Origin: Mariniblastus sp. | GTDB taxonomy: Bacteria; Planctomycetota; Planctomycetia; Pirellulales; Pirellulaceae | Assembly (NCBI GenBank): GCA_029251085.1 | Contig: JAQXDZ010000102.1 | Coordinates: forward strand, 62,001 to 126,000 | Direction of reading: 5' to 3' | Length of the DNA: 64,000 nt | In this document: one piece after another, positions 57,665 through 64,000 of the stretch | How positions within the stretch are numbered: position 1 is the first letter of the stretch | Layout: the number at the start of each line of letters is the position of its first letter | Notes under the pieces: generated by a model | Told to the model about the DNA's origin: nothing | What the model saw: only the letters and a program-made list of their open reading frames with translations | Databases searched by the model: none | Position numbers and translations under genes: made by a program

Positions 57665-58162
57665 TGGTATCTCTCTAATTGGTATCTGTAACGGTAAAAC
57701 TTGAATCACAACTGCTCTCCAGAAGCCAAATAATTTCAAATAGCGCATTTTTTATGTCGACTTAATGTTGAATACAGCCAAGCCAACCAAAACGCAGCGT
57801 TCGTCGACGCCAATCGCTGCAGACACCCTTCGTTTAAAACGGGTTATCGAGTTTGAAGATAAGCCCAGTCAGGGCCTAACGCAAGTTTATGCGGGCAATT
57901 CCCATCAGTTTCATACAAGGATTAAGCATTGGGTTTGCTGACATACCTTTCCGCCTTTGAGAAATGGATTAAGCAGAAAAATAGCTCTGAGATTCCATTA
58001 AATCACAATCGTCCAAAATATCGACCTATCGAGAGCCAACCAGTATTCTGGCCTTTGCCTTTCTATTAACCACGATATTCAACCGCGATATGCTTGTCGA
58101 TTGAATTCAGTTCCGTCAAAATGAAATCTCCCATCAGAAAATTGCCTTTAACAACCGATCTC
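57665..58162. other. About 500-bp divergent gap, nothing recognised
   Basis: Holds the promoters of the PHP gene (minus) and the S9 peptidase gene (plus). A 10-bp direct repeat ATTGGTATCT sits just before the PHP start codon, with one copy next to its ribosome-binding region. No RNA gene is seen. Confidence 0.45.
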
Positions 58163-60613
58163 ATGAAATCAAACTTTATTTTTTGTTTCGCCTGTCTTGT
58201 CAGTCTCAGCTTTGCTTGTGAGGAACTAATGGCCCAGTCATCCAGTTACAAATTACCTCCGCAATCTGTGGTCGGCATTATCGACGCGTCTCCGGCACCG
58301 GGGCTGAGCTTCAGCCCAGATCGAGAGTGGATGCTATTGGTCGACCGCGATGCCATGCCAGATATTGAAGACGTTTCACGACGCATGCTTGCTCTGGCGG
58401 GGATGAGAATAGACCCCACATCTAACGGCCCGTTCCAAACCAGCTTTAATCGTGGAATAACCCTCATCAAACGCAGTGATTTAGTACAAAACAATAAATC
58501 AAAAATCAGAATACAACTTCCGGATGATGTAAAAATATCGCGTATCAGCTGGTCTCAAAATTCTAAATACTTTTCCTTTGCAGTCGTCACCGATAAAGGT
58601 CAACAACTTTGGGTTGCCACGGTTGGCGATCCGACACCTCGATTACTGACGGAACGACTCAACACCATCATGGCAGGACCTCAATGGTTGCCCAACGGAA
58701 AACAAATGTTGTGTCTCTTAGTTCCGGAAAACCGAGGCAACGAACCAGCTCCCGCCAAAGTCACGGTCGGCCCAAACATTCAGGAGTCTTACGGGCAAAC
58801 TTCTCCTACACGAACCTATCAGGATTTACTCCAAAACGCGCATGACGAAGCGTTATTTGCACACTACGCAACTACCCAATTGTCTATCGTCGGAGTAGAT
58901 GGGGCAGTCGAGCCAATCGGCGAACCAAAAATGTATACAAACTTGGCTCCTTCTCCGAGCGGTGATTTTGCCCTCACTACGAATCTCAAAAAACCCTTCA
59001 GCTACCTGATGACTTATCGCAGTTTCCCAAGAGACATCACGGTTCAAAAAATCAATCCAGCTGCTTCCGGCCCCAATTCTTATGTCGTTGCCAGCATCCC
59101 AATGGATGAGAACATTCCCATTGAAGGAGTCCGCACCGGACCTCGAAATATCAATTGGAAATCAAGCACCGAAGCGACTCTCGTATGGAACGAAGCACTT
59201 GATGGCGGCGACCCTGGCGTCGAAACGCCATTTCGAGATTCCTACATGACCCTCGCGGCCCCGTTTAATGAGTCGCCGCGTGAGTTTTTAAAAGTGCAGC
59301 ATCGAGCCTATGGCATTTCTTTTTTCAAAGATCCGTCGATAGTAACTACCACCGAGTATGATCGGGATCGACGGTGGGTGCGAACGCTATTGCACGACCT
59401 GAAACTTCCTAATTCGACTCCCAAGGCCTTATCCGACCGCAGTATCCGTGACCGCTACGGAGATCCTGGTGGTGTAGTAAGTGTCCTCGATAAAACTGGA
59501 CATGTCATCGCAAAACAAGATGGTGACTGGATCTATCGAACCGGTGCAGGCGCTTCCCCCAAAGGCAACCTTCCATTCATTGATCGCCAAAATCTGAAAA
59601 CGCTTGAAACCGAACGACTCTGGCGGTGTGCGGAAGGCAGTTACGACTCGGTCGTAGCCATCGTAAGCAGCAGTGATTCCGACAAACCAGTTATCATTAC
59701 CAACAGCGAAACACCGACGACGCCTCCCAACTACTTTCAACACGATCTTAACGACCAGTCCAATATCGCACTCACCTCTTTCCCTGATCCAACACCGCAA
59801 ATTCGCGGAATTAAAAAACAATTGGTGAAGTACGAACGATCCGATGGGGTCCCACTCTCTGCAACGCTTTATTTGCCAGCGGATTACAAGCCAGGAACCC
59901 GCCTGCCGTTACTGGTTTGGGCCTACCCCCGTGAATTCAGCGATGCCAAAACTGCGGCACAAATCTCCGGCAGTCCGTCTAGATTTACCCGCATGCAGAG
60001 CATCTCACATCTAACTTTGTTGACTCAGGGTTACGCCATTATGGATGCAGCGACCATGCCCGTGATCGGCGACCCGGAAACCATGAACGACACCTTCATC
60101 GAACAGATTGTTGACGCAGCCAAGGCCGCCATTGATAAAGCCGTGGAACTTGGAGTCGCTGATCCTGATCGCACTTGCGTGGGTGGCCACAGCTATGGAG
60201 CATTCATGACAGCTAATCTGATGGCCCACTCCGACCTATTCAACGCAGGAGTCGCCCGCAGTGGCGCTTACAACCGCACGCTCACCCCATTTGGATTTCA
60301 ATCTGAGCGGCGGCCTTACTGGCAAGCCAAAGGGATCTACCACACAATTTCCCCATTTTTGCATGCCGACAAAATCAATGAACCGCTCCTGTTAATTCAC
60401 GGAGAAAATGACAACAACAGCGGGACCTTTCCCATCCAATCAAAGCGGATGTATCAAGCAATTAAGGGAAACGGAGGCACGGTTCGGTTGTGCATGTTGC
60501 CGCACGAATCCCACGGGTATCGGGCAAGACAATCGGTTTTGCACACGCAGGCAGAAATGATTGAATGGCTCAACAAATACGTTAAAAATGCTGACCCTAA
60601 AAACAGCGACTAA
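58163..60613 (+). CDS. Exported S9-family prolyl oligopeptidase-like peptidase
   Basis: A serine peptidase of about 816 residues, with an N-terminal beta-propeller-like region (many short blades such as ISRISWSQNSKYFSFAVVT and MAGPQWLPNGKQMLCLLVP) and a C-terminal alpha/beta-hydrolase domain. Catalytic residues: Ser in GGHSYGAFMT, Asp in LLIHGENDNN, His in PHESHGY. The layout resembles the glutamyl/prolyl S9 enzymes found in planctomycetes and Bacteroidetes. The ATG at 58163 begins a clean signal peptide (FIFCFACLVSLSF, ending ELMAQ); upstream in-frame starts at 58094 (TTG) and 58121 would lengthen it. Substrates would be short exported or environmental peptides. Confidence 0.9.
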   Translation: MKSNFIFCFACLVSLSFACEELMAQSSSYKLPPQSVVGIIDASPAPGLSFSPDREWMLLVDRDAMPDIEDVSRRMLALAGMRIDPTSNGPFQTSFNRGITLIKRSDLVQNNKSKIRIQLPDDVKISRISWSQNSKYFSFAVVTDKGQQLWVATVGDPTPRLLTERLNTIMAGPQWLPNGKQMLCLLVPENRGNEPAPAKVTVGPNIQESYGQTSPTRTYQDLLQNAHDEALFAHYATTQLSIVGVDGAVEPIGEPKMYTNLAPSPSGDFALTTNLKKPFSYLMTYRSFPRDITVQKINPAASGPNSYVVASIPMDENIPIEGVRTGPRNINWKSSTEATLVWNEALDGGDPGVETPFRDSYMTLAAPFNESPREFLKVQHRAYGISFFKDPSIVTTTEYDRDRRWVRTLLHDLKLPNSTPKALSDRSIRDRYGDPGGVVSVLDKTGHVIAKQDGDWIYRTGAGASPKGNLPFIDRQNLKTLETERLWRCAEGSYDSVVAIVSSSDSDKPVIITNSETPTTPPNYFQHDLNDQSNIALTSFPDPTPQIRGIKKQLVKYERSDGVPLSATLYLPADYKPGTRLPLLVWAYPREFSDAKTAAQISGSPSRFTRMQSISHLTLLTQGYAIMDAATMPVIGDPETMNDTFIEQIVDAAKAAIDKAVELGVADPDRTCVGGHSYGAFMTANLMAHSDLFNAGVARSGAYNRTLTPFGFQSERRPYWQAKGIYHTISPFLHADKINEPLLLIHGENDNNSGTFPIQSKRMYQAIKGNGGTVRLCMLPHESHGYRARQSVLHTQAEMIEWLNKYVKNADPKNSD

Positions 60614-60920
60614 TTAAACAGAGTCTATAAAAGTGCGATCAATTTTCGCACTGACCACGGGTCTTGGGTTAGTTTAATCCGTCTTCGCCAAACGCGTCGA
60701 AGTCAATGGTTGCTTGTACGACAAAACACCGCTTAACGCTAAGTGTTACAGGCAACTGCATGCGGAATCCCGAGTTGGAGTTTGATATCGGAGTTTCACA
60801 TCGGAGTTCCTTAGATCCGCCGATAGCTAGATTCTACGGGCACTTACCAAGAACTCGGGAAAGATCGTGGTCGACGCAAAAGGGCTCAATGGAACAGTGC
60901 TAGAGCGGGCCGTTTTTTTC
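60614..60920. other. 307-bp convergent gap with a hairpin after the peptidase gene
   Basis: AGTGCGA-TCAATTT-TCGCACT (60632-60652) is a perfect 7-bp stem 18 nt after the S9 stop, without a T-tract, and may be a weak terminator. The rest holds no supportable gene. Confidence 0.35.
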
Positions 60921-62279
60921 TCAAACCGCAGAGACTCGTCGACGACGAAGACACAGGCCGAGGCTCATTAAACCAATGAAACTCAGGGAACTTGGCTCGG
61001 GTACCGCTGAAAGAACAAACAAGCCATTTTGACGGTCGCTGACCAGAATGCTTCCACTCTCAAAGTAGGGGTAAACAGACCACGCACCATTAAAATTAAC
61101 TGCGTCGTCGTCACCGTAGGTGTCAAAATAACCCCACTCTTCGAAGTCAAGCGAAGCGGCGTCGTTGATCTTTAACACACGCAAACCACTCGTGTAATTT
61201 GCCTGAAACATTAAATCACCTTTGACATACAAATTATGATCAATGGTTGCTTTCTCACCTGAGTGGAACCCAAGCAAAACTGGATTCTCTAAATCAGACA
61301 CGTCCCAAACCCGTGTTCGTGTATTCATGGGATCATCCGAACGATACTCATCGAGTTCATCGTTCATAAAAAAGAATCGCTGGTCTTCTGACAACCAACC
61401 CTGATGAACGTACTCAGCGCCGGTATAACCGACTCGTGAAAGCTGTGTCATATTCGACTTGTCAGTGACATTGACGATCGTCAGCGTATCCTCATTTGAA
61501 TTAAACGCAATTTCCTGTCCAACATAATTCGAATCCGGACCCGTGTAACTGACGACCTGAGTATCGTGCGTGTATCCATCAGCTGAAAAGTTACCCGCAA
61601 ACGTAGGCATCACTCCGCCAGTACCACCATTAAGATCCAGAACATGTAGACCGCCGCGGGCCACATTGGGTGAACCGACGACATAGGCATACCCAGTATC
61701 CTCATTGATATGGATATTGTGAGCTTCTTCGAACGCCGTATAAACGCCGGCCGATGAAAAATAGGTTGGGGATTCAGTACTCGAAGGAGATGCCGTCAGC
61801 AGTTGCGTTAAATCAAAAACCTGCATTCCATGGGCACCGTTATTGTCGGAAACAATATACGCCTGCTCATTGTAAACTTTGACGTCTCTCCAAGCCTTGT
61901 TACCAGTCCCCGGCGTTGTCTTCAATGAACCGAGATACACGGGTGCCGTTGGATTTGTCACTTCAATGAACGAGGTGCGATTGGTTAACCCCATGAGCGC
62001 GAACTCACGACCCGAAGAGGCATCTGTCCAACCCCAAATGTCATTTCCAATTACATTGGAAGCTCCCAGGCTCCCAATTTCGTTGAGATAGAGATGGCTG
62101 AGAAGATTGATGTTTTTGGAATCATAACCATCGGTAAAACTATTGGAACCAAAACCATAGTTTGCCCCGGCGGCTCCGTTGATTCCCTTGCCGTCGTTGT
62201 CGTCATGGGCAAAGAGAGCACCGCCGCTAAGAGCGATCGCCAACATGCCACACCAATATGAGTGCAAACTCAAACGCAT
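60921..62279 (-). CDS. PEP-CTERM choice-of-anchor B-like secreted protein
   Basis: A 452-residue secreted protein. The signal peptide ends near FAHDD. The body has repeated propeller-like units typical of choice-of-anchor B proteins, for example TGLNRTSFIEVTNPTAPVYL-like segments (G-L-x-n-R-T-S-F-I-E-V), VWDVSDLENPVLLGFHSG and DHNLYVKGDLMFQANYTSG. The C-terminus carries the PEP-CTERM sorting signal: VPEPSSLSF, a hydrophobic stretch and an RRRR cluster. It should therefore be processed and sorted to the surface by an exosortase (not in this window). The track start at 62393 is replaced by the ATG at 62279, which has GGAG 6 nt upstream and starts the signal peptide (MRLSLHSYWC). Confidence 0.88.
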   Translation of the reverse strand: MRLSLHSYWCGMLAIALSGGALFAHDDNDGKGINGAAGANYGFGSNSFTDGYDSKNINLLSHLYLNEIGSLGASNVIGNDIWGWTDASSGREFALMGLTNRTSFIEVTNPTAPVYLGSLKTTPGTGNKAWRDVKVYNEQAYIVSDNNGAHGMQVFDLTQLLTASPSSTESPTYFSSAGVYTAFEEAHNIHINEDTGYAYVVGSPNVARGGLHVLDLNGGTGGVMPTFAGNFSADGYTHDTQVVSYTGPDSNYVGQEIAFNSNEDTLTIVNVTDKSNMTQLSRVGYTGAEYVHQGWLSEDQRFFFMNDELDEYRSDDPMNTRTRVWDVSDLENPVLLGFHSGEKATIDHNLYVKGDLMFQANYTSGLRVLKINDAASLDFEEWGYFDTYGDDDAVNFNGAWSVYPYFESGSILVSDRQNGLFVLSAVPEPSSLSFIGLMSLGLCLRRRRVSAV

Positions 62280-62609
62280 TTCATTCTCCAGATAGTCTCG
62301 CCTGATGAGACCTGAAGTGTAGTCCGAGTCAGCCTGAATAACAAGAAATTTCGTTATAATTGGTCGCGGCAGCCTCTCCGCCTCTCCGCCCAAGACTCAG
62401 GCCAAGCCAAAAGCAAAGTCCGTTTCTCAGGTTAAATTCGCTTTTTTTTCGCGTCAAACAAGTCAATTGAAAATCGTTCAACATTTTACGCCCAAAAGAA
62501 GAGGTAATTAAAAACGACTTGACTAGACTAGACCGGACACCGAGACAAGCGTTCAGCAGTCTCCGAAAACCAGCAAAACTCATCTAATCTGGAACTGGAC
62601 GACCATTCA
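62280..62609. other. 330-bp divergent gap between two PEP-CTERM genes
   Basis: Must contain both promoters. A short pyrimidine-rich run CTCTCCGCCTCTCCGCC lies near 62375. No coding frame or RNA is supported. Confidence 0.45.
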
Positions 62610-63212
62610 ATGAAAAACATCTCAATCGCATTGGTCGTCGTTCTGTGGGTTTTTTGCCCAGGAGACTTTGTTTCTGCCGACATCGTAAAATTCATCGCCA
62701 CGGGATCCGCCGGCGATGGGCTGCTCGCTGGAAATATCGCCCCACCAACAAGTGAACTTGGCACCGGAGGTATCGGCGCCACCGGAATCACTTTCGACAC
62801 AGTCGAAGGGATCTTTCATGTTGATCTCAAATGGGGTTCGGGCAACGGCTACGTCGATCTGAGTAGTGACGTACTAAAACTCCACCTTCACGGTCCAACC
62901 ACTGACGCTGGCAATGACGCTTTTGGCCAGACCGCTCCTCTCTTGGTAAACATGACCACCAACGGTTCTTTCAACGCATCGCGAACCTCTGGAGGAATCA
63001 ACGGCAACTTCTTTTTGGACAGCGCCGGTTCGGAAGCGTTACTCGCTGGACGAACCTACATTAACGTTCACCTCTCAGACACCGACACTGGAGTTATTCG
63101 GGGCTATCTCCAAGCCGTTCCCGAACCCGGTTCGCTTGCTGCTCTAGCATTTGTTTCAGGCTTAACGATCCTGCGACGCCGACGACGAAAACTTTCAAAA
63201 GCAAGCCGCTGA
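62610..63212 (+). CDS. CHRD-domain PEP-CTERM secreted protein
   Basis: A 200-residue exported protein. Signal peptide about 1-24 (ALVVVLWVFCPGDFVSA); a CHRD (chordin-type) domain with VEGIFHVDLKW, LKLHLHGPTTDAG, GGINGNFFLDSAGSEALLAG and AGRTYINVHLSDTDTGVIRG; and a PEP-CTERM signal VPEPGSLAALAFV followed by an RRRRR tail. CHRD domains occur in secreted bacterial proteins, probably as structural or ligand-binding modules. It is divergent from the other PEP-CTERM gene, which suggests coordinated surface display (inference). Confidence 0.88.
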   Translation: MKNISIALVVVLWVFCPGDFVSADIVKFIATGSAGDGLLAGNIAPPTSELGTGGIGATGITFDTVEGIFHVDLKWGSGNGYVDLSSDVLKLHLHGPTTDAGNDAFGQTAPLLVNMTTNGSFNASRTSGGINGNFFLDSAGSEALLAGRTYINVHLSDTDTGVIRGYLQAVPEPGSLAALAFVSGLTILRRRRRKLSKASR

Positions 63213-63239
63213 TTTGGGCTGGTGAGTACTCGCAAACGC

Positions 63240-64000
63240 TTACGCGTCATCATCTTCGGAATCGTCCTCGAGCAAACCAAGCTCGTTCTTTCGTTTCTCA
63301 ATTACCCCGAACATCACTAGGATGGCAATTCCAGTTCCAATGCCGAAAGCCCACCAAGGCCAAACGTGCCCGAGCGCTTGCTGTGCATGTGCTACCATGC
63401 TCAGCATCGACATGAACAAGAACAACGTTCCAAAGTAAAGAAATGCTTTTGTTCGCAGGATCATCCCGACAAGAATTCCGGCAAGAGATAGCACAGCAAG
63501 AATGATTGGCGGAGCAAGGTTCTCGCCAATTCCTGAGATAAATATCTCCATCGTCGAGCTAACATAAATTACGGCGATGCAGATGTAACGGATACCTTCT
63601 AACTGGCTTTTTTGAATCCTGTGCGAGTACAATTGAGCTGCAATTAAAGTCGAAATCGCTGGCGGAATTAACCAAAGCTGTGGGTCGTCTACCAGTGAAA
63701 ATCCATACCGATCAAAGAAAATCCACAATGCGATATTACCAAAAACAACTCCCAACCCGGCACTGAGGAAAGATTGGTTCAGTACGCTTATCATGACATA
63801 GATCATACCCACCATGAAAAACACCATCGCGCTGTCCGCAGCGTTGTCGACCGCAAACAGGGCCAACCCAATCAGAACTGGAAAAACCGCAACAGTTTTG
63901 AATAGTGGAACCGACAACACCTGTAATTTTCGTTTTTTGAGCAACTCAGCTACCCCGACCCCGCCAAAACAAATCGCCATGGTGATGTAGGGCCAATACT
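63240..64000 (-). CDS. C-terminal part of a multi-spanning membrane protein, cut by the right edge
   Basis: The frame remains open past the ATG at 63980 to the window end (upstream residues YWPYIT), so the start lies outside and 63980 is probably not the true start. About 250 residues show six to eight hydrophobic segments, for example FFMVGMIYVMISVL, AGLGVVFGNIALWIFF, PPIILAVLSLAGILVGMIL and LYFGTLFLFMSMLSMV, and an acidic C-terminus ending EDDSEDDDA. The family is not recognised; large multi-spanning proteins of this style are common in planctomycetes. Convergent with the CHRD gene. Confidence 0.75.
   Translation of the reverse strand, partial: YWPYITMAICFGGVGVAELLKKRKLQVLSVPLFKTVAVFPVLIGLALFAVDNAADSAMVFFMVGMIYVMISVLNQSFLSAGLGVVFGNIALWIFFDRYGFSLVDDPQLWLIPPAISTLIAAQLYSHRIQKSQLEGIRYICIAVIYVSSTMEIFISGIGENLAPPIILAVLSLAGILVGMILRTKAFLYFGTLFLFMSMLSMVAHAQQALGHVWPWWAFGIGTGIAILVMFGVIEKRKNELGLLEDDSEDDDA

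Noticed and set aside
60706-60903. 65-codon plus-strand ORF in the convergent gap
   Set aside because: No homology features; it overlaps short local repeats (CGGAGTT) that suggest non-coding sequence.

Overview
The window looks like a chromosomal segment of a planctomycete, probably from the Pirellulales or a nearby marine lineage. The evidence is the gene content. There are three PSD1-type cytochrome genes paired with Tat-exported DUF1501 genes. There are four sulfatases, XylR-type fusion regulators (periplasmic-binding domain plus AraC helix-turn-helix), an ECF sigma factor overlapping a Ser/Thr kinase gene, two PEP-CTERM proteins with planctomycete-style arginine-rich tails, and frequent TTG/GTG starts. 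No mobile elements, CRISPR arrays, rRNA or tRNA genes were seen.

Layout. 1-6059: a Ski2-like helicase cut by the left edge (absent from the ORF track), then a minus-strand PSD1-DUF1501 pair. 6158-12440: a secreted arginine-rich protein, the ECF sigma/kinase pair, a methyltransferase and a small membrane protein. 13054-14139: a deiodinase-like selenoprotein split by the ORF track at an in-frame TGA. 14440-21009: housekeeping sigma factor, zinc-ribbon membrane protein, DEAD-box helicase, a secreted LamG-like protein and a PAS-AraC regulator. 21079-30091: a four-gene run PSD1-DUF1501-PSD1-DUF1501, transcribed away from that regulator. 30264-32258: arginine decarboxylase. 32297-47674: an accessory carbohydrate/sulfate-ester region with a FAD oxidoreductase, two XylR regulators, four sulfatases, an RND/MMPL transporter and xylose isomerase. 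47742-53549: cupin, lipoprotein, trehalose-forming glycosidase, nucleoside deaminase and monomeric isocitrate dehydrogenase. 54322-64000: cold shock protein, an unknown secreted protein, an HMA-domain protein with two in-frame TGAs, a PHP-domain protein, an S9 peptidase, two PEP-CTERM proteins and a truncated membrane protein.

The most interesting content is two selenoprotein candidates that the ORF track breaks or misses. The first (13054-14139, minus) is one continuous frame with a single TGA in the motif GSC-S-U-PPF, where animal iodothyronine deiodinases carry selenocysteine. It is flanked by EF hands, and 21 nt after the TGA lies a stem with a GGUC loop. The second (55930-56298, plus) is a heavy-metal-associated domain in which both metal-binding cysteine positions are TGA (U60 and U64). 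It is followed by a perfect 10-bp hairpin with a GAAA loop. Both hairpins begin with UUCAGCU. The selenocysteine machinery (selA, selB, selC, selD) is not in this window, so these calls depend on its presence elsewhere in the genome.

Genes that probably work together: the PSD1/DUF1501 pairs (co-exported, probably redox or polysaccharide-linked, function unproven); the sulfatases with xylose isomerase and XylR regulators (breakdown of a sulfated, xylose-containing polysaccharide, inferred); and the sigma factor with its overlapping kinase (signal transduction).
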